Of a stretch of DNA of 64,000 nucleotides, positions 43,791 through 53,416 are shown piece after piece. The DNA is taken from the NCBI GenBank assembly GCA_034422735.1, contig DAOUJL010000039.1, positions 62,001 through 126,000 of the forward strand, written 5' to 3'. A model generated the notes under the pieces. That model was not told the origin of the DNA. It worked only from the letters and a program-made list of their open reading frames with translations, and did not search any database. Position numbers and translations under genes: made by a program. This DNA comes from CATOSD01 sp034422735. Lineage in GTDB: Bacteria; Chloroflexota; Dehalococcoidia; Lucifugimonadales; CATOSD01. Each line of letters starts with the position of its first letter. Positions within the stretch are counted from its first letter, which is position 1.

Positions 43791-44651
43791 CGCTCCAGGA
43801 ACGCGACGCCGAGTAGCCCCGGTCCGATGTGCGCGCCCATCACGGGGGTGAACTGGGCCACGAAGATGCGGTCGCACTCGAACGCCGCCTCCACTGCGGC
43901 CCGCAACTCCCCCGCCGCGTCCTCCGCGTCGGCGTGCATCACGCAGGCGCTGATCGGGCCTTCGCCGGCGCCCTCGCGCATCAACTCGACCAGACGCCGG
44001 ATCGCGCGCTTCAGCGTCCGGGGGCGCGCCACCGTGCTCACCGTGCCCCGGCGCAGTTCGAATATGGGTTTCACGCCCAGCAGCGCCGAGCCCGCGTGAG
44101 CGATTACGGGCACGCGGCCGCTCTTCCACAGGTAGTAGAGCGTGTTGGGGAAGGCGAGCAGCCGCACGCGCTCGATGGCCGACCGGACGGCCTCTCCCAC
44201 CTCGTCCAGGCCCGCGCCGTCGCTCACCAGGCGCAGCGCCTCCAGCGCGACCAGGCCCTGGCCGCCCGCCGCGCTCTCGGAGTCCAGCACGCGCACCTCG
44301 ACGCCGGGCAGGGCGTCCGCCGCCTGGCGCGCCGCCACGACCGCTGAGTCGTATGACGCGCTGACGCTCGCGGCCACCGTCAGGCAGAGTATCGACGACG
44401 CGCCCAGCGCCGCGCGGCGGTAGGCGTCGAGAAACGCGGCGGGCGTGGGCGCGGATGTGGTGGGCGGCGAGGGAGCGGCCCTCAGCATCCTGTAGAACTC
44501 GGACGGCGAAACGTCCTCGCCGTCCAGGTAGGTGCGGCCGGCGAGCGTGAGGCTCATGGGCGCGACATGGAGATGCGGGCCAGCGAGCGCCTCCGCGGGC
44601 AATGTGGCCGCGCTGTCGACGACCAGCGCCACGCGGCCAGGATCGGGCGGC

Positions 44652-44662
<11 letters not shown>
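43787..44662 (-). CDS. DegV family fatty-acid-binding protein
   Basis: 291 residues. VALVVDSAATLPAEAL, the TSAPTPAAFLDAYRR segment with the lipid-contact Ser/Thr, and C-terminal AHIGPGLLGVAFLER are DegV/FakB features. FakB proteins present fatty acids to a kinase (FakA), but no fakA is nearby. It overlaps the glycosyltransferase stop by 11 bases. Confidence 0.93.
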
Positions 44663-45473
<811 letters not shown>

Positions 45474-45625
45474 TCCGGGCGGCCCGAAAGCCGCCGCCAA
45501 TGCTAAATTGCGGGCCGCCGCCAAGTCAATCCGCCGCACTTTCATTGGCACAAGCCTTCGCGTTATACTTTCTGCGAACTGAGCGGAGGCGGGATAGCAC
45601 TCGCCCCCGCGCACGGGAGCTTTAT

Positions 45626-46846
45626 TTGACCAGACGACCTATAGGCCGGCTGCCCGGAATGCGTGACGTAACCGCCGAGCAGCGCGACCGCATGAGCGGG
45701 CTGGCGTCGGACACCGAGGCCTACCTGGAGAAACAGGGCTATCAGCCCATCCATACGCCCCTGCTGGAACAGACGGAGCTGTTCGTCCGAAAGTCGGGCG
45801 GCGACCTGGTAAACAGCCTGTACACGTTCCAGGACCCCGGAGGCAACGACGTAAGCCTGCGCCCGGAGTTCACGTCCTCGGTGATTCGACACTACGTCGA
45901 GGTGGCGGACAGCCTCCAGTCGCCGGCGCGGTGGCAGTACGGCGGACCTGTCTTTCGCTACGAGACCGACGGCGCTGAAGGTTCGCTCCGGCAGTTCACG
46001 CAACTGGGCGCGGAGCTGGTGGGCGCGGGAGGCGTAGAGGCCGACGCCGAGGTCATCCACCTCGCCTGGAGCGGTCTGGCCCGCGCAGGGTTGGAACGCT
46101 GCACGCTGCGCGTGGGCCACCTGGGCGCGGTCACCGCGCTGCTGGCGGAGCACGACCTGTCCGACGCCGCCAAGCTGTTCATAGTCGGGAACCTGCGGCC
46201 GCTGAAGGAGGGCGAAACCGACGTGGAAGCGTTGAAGCGCCGCGCCCAGGACGCCGGCCTGCTGAGGGAACGCGCGGAGGACGGCATAGGCGGCGAGGCG
46301 GGCTCGATGGATCTGCGGGCGGCGCACGAGCTGGTCCGGCGCGTGGTCGCGGATCCGAGCGCGTCCAGGATGGGGCAGCGCACGCCGGAGCAGATAGCGT
46401 CACGGCTGCTTCGCAAGATGCGGCGCGCCCACGATCCGGCGGTCTTCGATGCGGCCCTCGAGATGGTGGACGAGCTGGCGCGCGTGGAAGGCCCGCCCGG
46501 TGTCGCGCTCGCGGCGCTCAGCGAGGCCGCGGGCGGCGCGGCGGTGCGGTGCGGCGCCTACGACGACCTGTCGCGGCTCATGGAAGCGCTCGGCGAGCGC
46601 GGCGTGCCCGAGGACGCGGTGTCGCTGGACGTCGGCCTGGCCAGGGGGATCGCCTACTACACCGGCGCCATCTTCGAGATACACGCGGGACCGGAGGGAG
46701 GTCCATCGCTTGGCGGCGGAGGCCGCTACGACGGGCTGGTGAGGGCGCTGGGCGGCGCGGACGTGCCGGCCATGGGGTTCGCCTACAATCTGGAGAGCGT
46801 GATCGAGGCGCTGACGGGCGCGGGTGAAGCGGCGGTGGCGCGGTGA
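45626..46846 (+). CDS. hisZ: ATP phosphoribosyltransferase regulatory subunit
   Basis: 406 residues from TTG 45626 with GGAG upstream. A possible -10 TATACT is at 45564-45569, with a start about 50 bases before the gene. It has the class II synthetase catalytic fold: motif 2 PVFRYETDGAEGSLRQFTQLGAELVG and the YYTG segment RGIAYYTGAIFEIHAG with GGGGRYDGLVRALG. It stops there, without the roughly 95-residue anticodon-binding domain of true HisRS, and it overlaps hisG by four bases. Both facts favour HisZ over hisS. Confidence 0.85.
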   Translation: MTRRPIGRLPGMRDVTAEQRDRMSGLASDTEAYLEKQGYQPIHTPLLEQTELFVRKSGGDLVNSLYTFQDPGGNDVSLRPEFTSSVIRHYVEVADSLQSPARWQYGGPVFRYETDGAEGSLRQFTQLGAELVGAGGVEADAEVIHLAWSGLARAGLERCTLRVGHLGAVTALLAEHDLSDAAKLFIVGNLRPLKEGETDVEALKRRAQDAGLLRERAEDGIGGEAGSMDLRAAHELVRRVVADPSASRMGQRTPEQIASRLLRKMRRAHDPAVFDAALEMVDELARVEGPPGVALAALSEAAGGAAVRCGAYDDLSRLMEALGERGVPEDAVSLDVGLARGIAYYTGAIFEIHAGPEGGPSLGGGGRYDGLVRALGGADVPAMGFAYNLESVIEALTGAGEAAVAR

Positions 46847-47838
46847 ATCACCAAAAGCAGGTGCTGAGGCTGGCGATACCCAGCGACGGCGCGCTTCACG
46901 AGTCGACGCTGATGTTCCTCCGTTCGTGCGGGCTGGGCGTGCTGCGCGCCAATTCCCGCAGGTACACCGCGGTGATTCCGGCCCTGGAGGGCGCTACTGT
47001 GCTGTTCCAGCGCGGCTCCGACATCACTTCCAAGGTGGAGGAGGGCAGCGCCGACATGGGGATAGTGGGGCACGACCGCTACCTGGACTCGCGGCGCGAG
47101 GGCGGCGACGCCATAATCGTCATCGACACGCTCGGCTACGGCCACTCCCGGCTGGTGCTTGGGGTGCCCGACTCGTGGGTGGACGTGTCCTCGCTCGCCG
47201 ACCTCGCGGAGCTTTCGGTCGAGATGCGGGAGGAGGGCAGGGACATACGCATCGCCACCAAGTACCCCCGGCTGGTGGAGCGGTTCCTGCTCGGCAACGG
47301 TGTCAACTACTTCACGCTGGTGCAGTCCAGCGGCACGCTGGAGGCGGCGCCGGCGATGGGCTTCGCCGACGCCATAGCCGACATCACCGAGAGCGGCGTG
47401 ACGATGCGGGAGAACCACCTGAAGAACGTGCACGGCGGCACGATAATGACCTCCAGCGCGTGCCTGGTCGGCAACAAGGCGCTGCTGAACGCCGACCCCG
47501 ATAAGCTGAGGCTCGCCAAGTCCATGGCGGAGCTTATGGAGGGCCGGCTGCAGTCGCAGGAGTTCTACAGCGTCACCGCCAACATGCAGGGCGAGAATCC
47601 CGAGGAGATAGCGGGGTACGTGTTCAAGCACGCCGAGATCGCGGGCCTGCGCGGTCCCACCATCGCGAAGGTGTACACTCCGGACGGCGAAAACTGGTAC
47701 GCGGTAACCGTCGTCGTGCAGAAGGACAAGCTGCTCGACGCCGTGGCCCACCTGCGCAGGGTGGGCGGCAGCGTCACGGTGTCCCAGCCGAGCTACGTGT
47801 TCGGCTCGGCGTGCGAGGCGCACGCACGCCTCGGCTGA
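46843..47838 (+). CDS. hisG: ATP phosphoribosyltransferase, long form with C-terminal regulatory domain
   Basis: 331 residues. The catalytic part covers LRLAIPSDGALHESTL, RGSDITSKVEEGSADMGIVGHD, ATKYPRLVERFL and the PRPP-site stretch FADAIADITESGVTMRENHL. Residues about 235-325 (GLRGPTIAKVYTPDGENWYAVTVVVQKDKLLDAVAHLRRVGG) are the HisG C-terminal ACT-like domain, which defines the long form. This is the first step of histidine synthesis (ATP plus PRPP). Long-form HisG normally needs no HisZ, so the pair is atypical. Confidence 0.94.
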   Translation: MNHQKQVLRLAIPSDGALHESTLMFLRSCGLGVLRANSRRYTAVIPALEGATVLFQRGSDITSKVEEGSADMGIVGHDRYLDSRREGGDAIIVIDTLGYGHSRLVLGVPDSWVDVSSLADLAELSVEMREEGRDIRIATKYPRLVERFLLGNGVNYFTLVQSSGTLEAAPAMGFADAIADITESGVTMRENHLKNVHGGTIMTSSACLVGNKALLNADPDKLRLAKSMAELMEGRLQSQEFYSVTANMQGENPEEIAGYVFKHAEIAGLRGPTIAKVYTPDGENWYAVTVVVQKDKLLDAVAHLRRVGGSVTVSQPSYVFGSACEAHARLG

Positions 47839-47859
47839 ACCGGCGCACAGGAGCTACGA

Positions 47860-48606
47860 TTGCCCAATCTACGCGCACACATCGACCTGGCGCACCGCGC
47901 CGCGGAGCGCCTGGCGCACCCGACGCTCGACGCCAACATGGGCTGCTTCCTGTTCGGCTCCACGTCCCCCGACATCCGCGTTATCACGCGCCGCGACAGG
48001 TCTATCTATCACTTCGCGCAGCTGGACTTCGACGAACTGGGCGCCGGCATGGACGGCCTGTTCGCCGAGCATCCCGCGCTCAAGCACGCCAACGGGCACA
48101 ACGAGCAGACCCAGGCGTTCGTGTGCGGCTACCTCACCCACCTCATCGTCGACGAGTCATGGATAGTGGACATGTACCGCCCCTACTTCGGCAACCGCGA
48201 GGTGTTCAGTGACGGCGCGAAGGGGAACGTGTATGACCGCGCGCTGCAACTGGAGCTGGACAGGCAGAGCACGAGGCCGTCGGACGCCGAGGCGATGCTG
48301 CGCCGGCTGCCGCTGGACGAGATAGACGTGGGCTTCATACCGGCGGAGACGCTCAACGACTGGCGGGACTGGGTCGTGTCCAGCCTGGCGCGCGGATTCA
48401 CCTGGGAGCGGCTGCGCTTCATGGCGAGCCGGATCTCGCGCGGCGACGAGTCTCATCCGGCGCACGCGCTGGCGGACGAGTTCGTGCGCGGCGTTCCCAA
48501 CGGGCTGGAGAGCATCTACGGCTATGTTCCCCAGGAGAGCCTGGACGAGTACAGGGACCGCTCGGTAGACGCCCTTGTGAAGACCATCGGAGAGTACCTG
48601 CCGTGA
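47860..48606 (+). CDS. Zinc-dependent phospholipase C-like protein
   Basis: 248 residues from TTG 47860 with AGGAG upstream. RAHIDLAHRAAERL, GCFLFGSTSPDIRVIT, YHFAQLDF and FVCGYLTHLIVDESWIVDMYRPYF place His and Asp residues in the zinc phospholipase C pattern. Members hydrolyse phospholipids, but many bacterial versions are uncharacterised. No signal peptide is visible. It overlaps hisD by four bases and so is part of the histidine transcript. Confidence 0.8.
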   Translation: MPNLRAHIDLAHRAAERLAHPTLDANMGCFLFGSTSPDIRVITRRDRSIYHFAQLDFDELGAGMDGLFAEHPALKHANGHNEQTQAFVCGYLTHLIVDESWIVDMYRPYFGNREVFSDGAKGNVYDRALQLELDRQSTRPSDAEAMLRRLPLDEIDVGFIPAETLNDWRDWVVSSLARGFTWERLRFMASRISRGDESHPAHALADEFVRGVPNGLESIYGYVPQESLDEYRDRSVDALVKTIGEYLP

Positions 48607-49925
48607 GAGTGGCGCGGGGGTTGCCGGACGCTCTCGCGCTCCTGTGCGAGGGCAGGGGGCTGAACCTGGAGGACTCCGACCCGCGCTTGGCCGCGGGCAT
48701 CGAGAGGACGTTCGGCGAGCCGCTGACGCCCGCGCAGGTTGTGGAGCGCATCATCGCGCAGGTGCGCGAGCGCGGCGACGCCGCGCTGCGGAATCTCGCG
48801 CTCAAGCTGGACGGCGCGCGGCTGGAAGAGTTGCGCGTGCCGCCCCAGGACATCGCAAAGGCACGTGACGACGCGCCGCCCGACGTGGTGGACGCGCTGG
48901 CGAGCGCGGCGGCCCGCGTCGCGGGGTTCCACAAGCAGAGCCTCAGGCAGAGCTGGTTCGACTTCGACTGTGGCTACGGCGAGTTGATGAATCCCGTAGA
49001 GCGCGTGGGAGTCTACGTGCCCGGCGGCACCGCGCTGTACCCGTCCACGCTGCTGATGGGCGTGATTCCCGCGCGTGTCGCCGGTGTCGGCGAGGTCATC
49101 GTGTGCACGCCCACGCGCGGCGGCGACGACCCGCACCCGGCGCTGCTCGCGGCGGCCCACCTCGCCGGCGTGGACGGTGTCTACCGCATTGGCGGCGCCC
49201 AGGCCATAGCTGCCATGGCCTACGGCACGCAGTCCGTGCCGCGCGTCGACCTCATCTGCGGCCCGGGCAACCTGTTCGTCACGCTCGCCAAGAAGCAGGT
49301 CTACGGCGACGTGGGCATAGACGGGCTGTACGGCCCGACCGAGACGATGGTGATAGCCGACGATTCCGCCAACCCCACGCTGTGCGCCGTGGACCTGCTG
49401 GCGCAGGCGGAGCACGACGAGCTGGCCAAGCCGGTGCTGGCCACCACGTCCGAGCGCCTGGCGTCGGCAGTGCAGGCCGAAGTGCAGTCGCGCCTGGCAC
49501 GGCTGGACCGCTCCGCAATCGCGGCGGCGTCCGTGAACGAGCAGGGATGCGTGGCGATACTGGACACGGTCAAGGACGCGCTCGTGCTTGCCAACGCGTT
49601 CGCGCCCGAGCACGTGTGCCTCATGGTCGAGGACGCCTGGACGCACGTGGGACGAATCAGGCACGCGGGGGCGGTGTTTGTGGGCGAGATGTCGCACGAG
49701 GTGCTGGGCGACTACGTGGCGGGGCCTAGCCACATCATGCCGACCGCCGGAACGGCGCGCTTCAATTCGGGCGTGGGAGTTCACACTTTCGTTAAGACAA
49801 GCCCTATACTGGCACTGGACGACGCGACCGCGGCGCGCATATCCGGCGCGGCCTCCACCATCGCCCGCGTGGAGGGCCTGACGGCGCACGCGGAGGCGGC
49901 GGAGGTACGCGAGGAGCTGGCCTAG
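48603..49925 (+). CDS. hisD: Histidinol dehydrogenase
   Basis: 440 residues. VERVGVYVPGGTALYPSTLLMGVIPARVAG, ICGPGNLFVTLAKKQVYG, LAQAEHDELAKPVL with the catalytic Glu-His, and GPSHIMPTAGTARFNSG, which supplies zinc and base residues. It oxidises histidinol to histidine in two NAD-dependent steps. Start is a GTG inside the previous gene's stop. Confidence 0.97.
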   Translation: MRVARGLPDALALLCEGRGLNLEDSDPRLAAGIERTFGEPLTPAQVVERIIAQVRERGDAALRNLALKLDGARLEELRVPPQDIAKARDDAPPDVVDALASAAARVAGFHKQSLRQSWFDFDCGYGELMNPVERVGVYVPGGTALYPSTLLMGVIPARVAGVGEVIVCTPTRGGDDPHPALLAAAHLAGVDGVYRIGGAQAIAAMAYGTQSVPRVDLICGPGNLFVTLAKKQVYGDVGIDGLYGPTETMVIADDSANPTLCAVDLLAQAEHDELAKPVLATTSERLASAVQAEVQSRLARLDRSAIAAASVNEQGCVAILDTVKDALVLANAFAPEHVCLMVEDAWTHVGRIRHAGAVFVGEMSHEVLGDYVAGPSHIMPTAGTARFNSGVGVHTFVKTSPILALDDATAARISGAASTIARVEGLTAHAEAAEVREELA

Positions 49926-49984
49926 CGCCGGCTCGACCCGATAGGGCAGGGAATGGAGATAGACCAGGAACGAGGGAAAAAGCG

Positions 49985-51073
49985 ATGACGGTGGACCTGA
50001 CAAAACTGATGCGACCGCACCTGGCCGGAGACGTCCAGACCTACGACTCGATGGACCCGCCGGAGGTGCTCGCGCAGCAGTACGGCGTCGCGCCCGAGGA
50101 CGTGATCAAGCTGAACGGCAACGAGAATCCCTACGGCTACTCGCCGAAAGTTAGGGACGCCGTCGCCAACGCCCCGCTGCAACACTATCCGGACCCGTTG
50201 CAGCGCAGGATGCGCGACGCGCTGTCCGACTACACCGGCCTGGGGCCGGAGCACATCATACTGGGCGCGGGCAGCGACGAGCTGATCCACCTGGTGTTCC
50301 AGATGTTCGTGTCGCCGGGAGACAAGATTCTCGACTTCGACCCCACGTTCGGCATGTACAACTTCTGCGCCAGGGTGGCGGGGGCGACCATCGAGATGGT
50401 TTCGCGGGACGAGCTTTTCGAGATCGATCTCGACGCCGCCCGCTCCGCCATGGACGACCGCACCAAGATCATATTCGTCGCCACGCCCAACAACCCGACG
50501 GGCAACCTCGCCTCGGACGAGCAGATAGCCGGCCTGCTGGACACCGGGCGCGTGGTGGTGGTGGACGAGGCCTACTTTGAGTTCTGCGGCCAGACCTCCG
50601 CGTCGATGATCGCCGAGCACGACAACCTGGTCATCCTGCGGACGATGAGCAAGTGGGCAGGGCTGGCCGGACTCCGAATCGGCTACGGCATGATGGGCGA
50701 GGACCTCGTGAGGCGAATCTTCGACGTCAAGCCGCCCTACAACATCAACGTCGCCGCGGAGGCCGCGCTGCTGGCCTCGCTGGAGGACGCCCCCACGCTG
50801 CTGGACAACGTACAGCTCATAGTGGACGAACGCGAACGTCTGACTCGGCTGCTGAACGAGCTGCCGGGCGTCACCTGCTGGCCGTCATCCGGCAACTACG
50901 TGCTCTGCCAGTTCGCGCCAGGAAGGGCGCCGGAGATGTACCAGGGCCTGGCGCGAAAGGGCATATTCGTGCGCTTCTTCAACACGGACCGGCTGCGCGA
51001 CTGCTTCCGGGCCGCCATCGGCACGCCGGAGCAGACCGACGCCCTCGTGGACGCGCTGCGCGAGCTGGTGTAG
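49985..51073 (+). CDS. hisC: Histidinol-phosphate aminotransferase
   Basis: 362 residues. IKLNGNENPYGYSPKVRDAV and the PLP lysine in RTMSKWAGLAGLRIGY are HisC hallmarks. FVATPNNPTGN and GIFVRFFNTDRLRDCFRAAIGTPEQ complete the set. It converts imidazole-acetol phosphate to histidinol phosphate. A 59-base gap separates it from hisD. Confidence 0.95.
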   Translation: MTVDLTKLMRPHLAGDVQTYDSMDPPEVLAQQYGVAPEDVIKLNGNENPYGYSPKVRDAVANAPLQHYPDPLQRRMRDALSDYTGLGPEHIILGAGSDELIHLVFQMFVSPGDKILDFDPTFGMYNFCARVAGATIEMVSRDELFEIDLDAARSAMDDRTKIIFVATPNNPTGNLASDEQIAGLLDTGRVVVVDEAYFEFCGQTSASMIAEHDNLVILRTMSKWAGLAGLRIGYGMMGEDLVRRIFDVKPPYNINVAAEAALLASLEDAPTLLDNVQLIVDERERLTRLLNELPGVTCWPSSGNYVLCQFAPGRAPEMYQGLARKGIFVRFFNTDRLRDCFRAAIGTPEQTDALVDALRELV

Positions 51074-51081
51074 CCGCTGAG

Positions 51082-51678
51082 ATGACACACCGCACCAGCA
51101 GCCTGAGCCGGCACACCAACGAGACCCAGATCGAGGTCGCGCTGGACCTGGACGGGCAGGGGACATACGAACTCGACACCCCGAACGGGATGCTGAACCA
51201 CCTGCTGGCGCAACTCGCGCGTCACGGCCTGTTCGACCTGCGCGTAACGGCGAACGGCGACGTGGACGTGGGCTGGCACCACCTGGTCGAGGATTTGGGC
51301 ATCCTGCTGGGCAGGGCGTTCCGTGAGGCCGTGGGCGAGGGCAGGGGCATCACCCGTATGGGCCACGCCTACGTGCCGCTGGACGAGGCGCTGGCGCTGG
51401 TGGTCGTCGACTTTGGCGGACGGGGCTACTCGGTGATCGACGCCGAAATGGGCGACAGCGACCTGGGCGGCTTGCCCGCCGACCTCGTTCGCCACTTCCT
51501 GGAGTCGCTGGCGCGCGAGGGCGGCTTCAACCTGCACGTCCGCGTGCTGGCGGGGGTCAACAACCACCACAAGGCGGAGGCGATATTCAAGGCGCTGGCG
51601 CGCGCCGCGAGGGCCGCGCTCACGCCCGACCCGAGGCAGGAGGGCGAGGTGCCGAGCACCAAGGGCACCATTTCCTGA
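51082..51678 (+). CDS. hisB: Imidazoleglycerol-phosphate dehydratase
   Basis: 198 residues from ATG 51082. The two metal-binding repeats are LARHGLFDLRVTANGDVDVGWHHLVEDLG and VNNHHKAEAIFKALARAAR. The first helix is NHLLAQL where most relatives have DHML, and GWHH replaces DDHH, but the His and Glu ligands are intact. It dehydrates IGP to imidazole-acetol phosphate. It lacks the phosphatase half found in some HisB. Confidence 0.95.
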   Translation: MTHRTSSLSRHTNETQIEVALDLDGQGTYELDTPNGMLNHLLAQLARHGLFDLRVTANGDVDVGWHHLVEDLGILLGRAFREAVGEGRGITRMGHAYVPLDEALALVVVDFGGRGYSVIDAEMGDSDLGGLPADLVRHFLESLAREGGFNLHVRVLAGVNNHHKAEAIFKALARAARAALTPDPRQEGEVPSTKGTIS

Positions 51679-51680
51679 AC

Positions 51681-51722
51681 ACGTCCCCCTCACCTCAATC
51701 CTCTCCCGCCAGGGGAGAGGAT
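51681..51722. repeat. Type B repeat
   Basis: acgtccccctcacctcaatc then ctctcccgccaggggagagg. It lies between the convergent hisB and purS genes. Confidence 0.8.
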
Positions 51723-51740
51723 GTCATCGGAATGGCCCGT

Positions 51741-51995
51741 CTAGCCCACGCGCTCCAGGTCGAAGGTGTAGTCCTCGATTACGGGGTTGGCCAGCAGCCG
51801 GTCACACATCTCCTCTACGGATTGCCTGGCCTGTGCCTCGTCCTCGGCTTGGACTCGCACCTCGATGTACTTGCCCACGCGGACCGACTCCACGCCCTCG
51901 AAACCTAGCTGGCGCAGGCCGCCGTGCACGGTCTGTCCCTGTGGGTCGCTGACGTCCGACCTGAGCAGGACGCGAATCTTGGCGAGGTACGTCAC
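51741..51995 (-). CDS. purS: Phosphoribosylformylglycinamidine synthase subunit PurS
   Basis: 84 residues from GTG 51995. KIRVLLRSDVSDPQGQTVHGGLRQLGFEGVESVRVGKYIEV is diagnostic, and the end has CDRLLANPVIEDYTFDLE. PurS bridges PurQ and PurL in the split FGAM synthase, but neither is adjacent. It is the last gene of the minus-strand purine cluster, after the two DUF3105 genes. Confidence 0.95.
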   Translation of the reverse strand: MTYLAKIRVLLRSDVSDPQGQTVHGGLRQLGFEGVESVRVGKYIEVRVQAEDEAQARQSVEEMCDRLLANPVIEDYTFDLERVG

Positions 51996-52004
51996 TTTAC
52001 GGAT

Positions 52005-52044
52005 TCACCCCCGTCCTAACCTTCCCCCAACAAGGGGAAGGGAC
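52005..52044. repeat. Type A repeat
   Basis: ttcacccccgtcctaacctt then cccccaacaaggggaaggga. It separates purS from the DUF3105 pair. Confidence 0.8.
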
Positions 52045-52058
52045 ATTGGAGCCGCTTT

Positions 52059-52679
52059 CTACGGGACGTTGTATTCCGGCGCGTTGGGCGAGCTCTCGTG
52101 CGCCGCGATGAAGGCGACGATTCGCGCCGCGTCAAACTCTTCGAAGGCGTCCAGGTAGTTCCACGCCGTAAGCGCGATGCGCGTGGGCATGGCGGGATAG
52201 GGCGACGCAACTATCTTGGTTCGCGGTTGGCTCTGGATTGCCGCCACTAAGTCGTCCACCAGGTCGTCGCATCCCTGCGGACAGTTGTAGTGCACGCCTA
52301 TGCCACCGTGCTCCAGGTTGTGGACCAGAACTTCGTCAGGCAGCGGTTCCGCGTACAACCCCCAGTGGACGGGCGCGAGCGGGACAGGGTAGTGCCATCC
52401 GGACGTGGCGGGCGTGGAATTATATGGCGGATGGTCGGCTCCCAAGTCTATGTGCGTGTTGCCCTGGTCCGGGTAACGCTCGCCGGGCGTCGTCTGCGCG
52501 AGCGGCGCAGGCGTCGCCGTTGCGATCGGGACGGCTGCGGTTGCCCGCTCCACAAGCGTCGTGGACGTTGGCGCCGCGTCCTCACCGCAAGCGGCTGCGG
52601 CCCACGTCAGCACGGCCGACGCCAGCAGCGCGGCGAGCGGCTTGGCCGAACTGCCGAGCGCTAACGTCAGTCTTGCCAT
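52059..52679 (-). CDS. DUF3105 lipoprotein
   Basis: 206 residues. The N-terminus is a signal peptide with lipobox-like AAAACG (Cys31), then a Thr/Ala/Pro linker. The domain has HPPYNSTPATSGWHYPVPLAPVHWG, LVHNLEHGGIGVHYNCPQGCDD and PTRIALTAWNYLDAFEEFD, with His and Cys residues suited to metal or redox chemistry. DUF3105 has no assigned function. It is a paralogue of the next upstream gene. Confidence 0.92.
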   Translation of the reverse strand: MARLTLALGSSAKPLAALLASAVLTWAAAACGEDAAPTSTTLVERATAAVPIATATPAPLAQTTPGERYPDQGNTHIDLGADHPPYNSTPATSGWHYPVPLAPVHWGLYAEPLPDEVLVHNLEHGGIGVHYNCPQGCDDLVDDLVAAIQSQPRTKIVASPYPAMPTRIALTAWNYLDAFEEFDAARIVAFIAAHESSPNAPEYNVP

Positions 52680-52705
52680 GCGATAGCGTCAGTCTGCGCC
52701 CGACC

Positions 52706-53356
52706 TCACCGGGCCAGGTTCTCCGGCGCGTTGGGAGAGCTCTCGTGGGTCTCGATGAAGTCCACGATCCTGCCTTCGTCGAACTCCTCGAAAGCGTCCA
52801 GGAAGGTCCAGGCGGTTAGCGCAAGGCGCGTCGGCATGTCGGGGTAGGGCGCGAGCACGACTTTGAGATTCTCCGCGAGCGCCCGGTTGGCTATGCGCTC
52901 CAGCTCTTGAAGCAGGTCATCGCAGCCGTCGGGACAGTTGTAGTGGATGCCGATGCCGCCGTGTTCAAGGTTGTGAAGGAGATACTCCTCCGCGACGAAG
53001 TCGTCGTAAATGCCCCAGTCCACCGGCGCGATGGGCAGGTTGTAGTGCCAGCCCGACGTCGCGGGAACCGAGTTGTAGGCCGGGTGCTCTTGGCCGGGCA
53101 CTACGTGGTCGCGGCCCTGCGAGGCGATCTTCTGCCCGGGTCCATCGGGCACGTTGCTGCCGAACAGGTCGGCGAAGCCGCCGAACGGCACGCTGGGCAG
53201 GATGAGCGACAGGATGAATAGCCCGGCGATAAGCCCAACCGCGGTGAACGCGGCGATGCGCTTGAGGCGGCTCCGTGAGCGCTGCCTGGCGCGCCGCGCC
53301 GCCCGCGCCTGCGTCGGCGTGGCCCTGTTTCGAGCGCGTCGTTGACTTGACGCCAT
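52706..53356 (-). CDS. DUF3105 protein, membrane-anchored paralogue
   Basis: 216 residues. A basic N-terminus of about 30 residues precedes one transmembrane helix (AAFTAVGLIAGLFILSLIL, about 35-53), in place of the lipoprotein signal of its neighbour. The DUF3105 domain repeats the same blocks: HPAYNSVPATSGWHYNLPIAPVDWG, LLHNLEHGGIGIHYNCPDGCDD, PTRLALTAWTFLDAFEEFD. The two genes are a tandem duplication with changed membrane anchoring, 26 bases apart. Confidence 0.92.
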   Translation of the reverse strand: MASSQRRARNRATPTQARAARRARQRSRSRLKRIAAFTAVGLIAGLFILSLILPSVPFGGFADLFGSNVPDGPGQKIASQGRDHVVPGQEHPAYNSVPATSGWHYNLPIAPVDWGIYDDFVAEEYLLHNLEHGGIGIHYNCPDGCDDLLQELERIANRALAENLKVVLAPYPDMPTRLALTAWTFLDAFEEFDEGRIVDFIETHESSPNAPENLAR

Positions 53357-53416
53357 GTGTCTCCCTCGTGTGGCCCGGCCCGCTCCGACGCTGCGGACGA
53401 ACCGGGGCGGATTGGG

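Noticed and set aside
45626..46846. Histidyl-tRNA synthetase (hisS)
   Set aside because: The anticodon-binding domain is missing and the gene overlaps hisG, which favours HisZ.
48522..50003. 493-codon minus-strand frame opposite hisD
   Set aside because: Antisense shadow of histidinol dehydrogenase.
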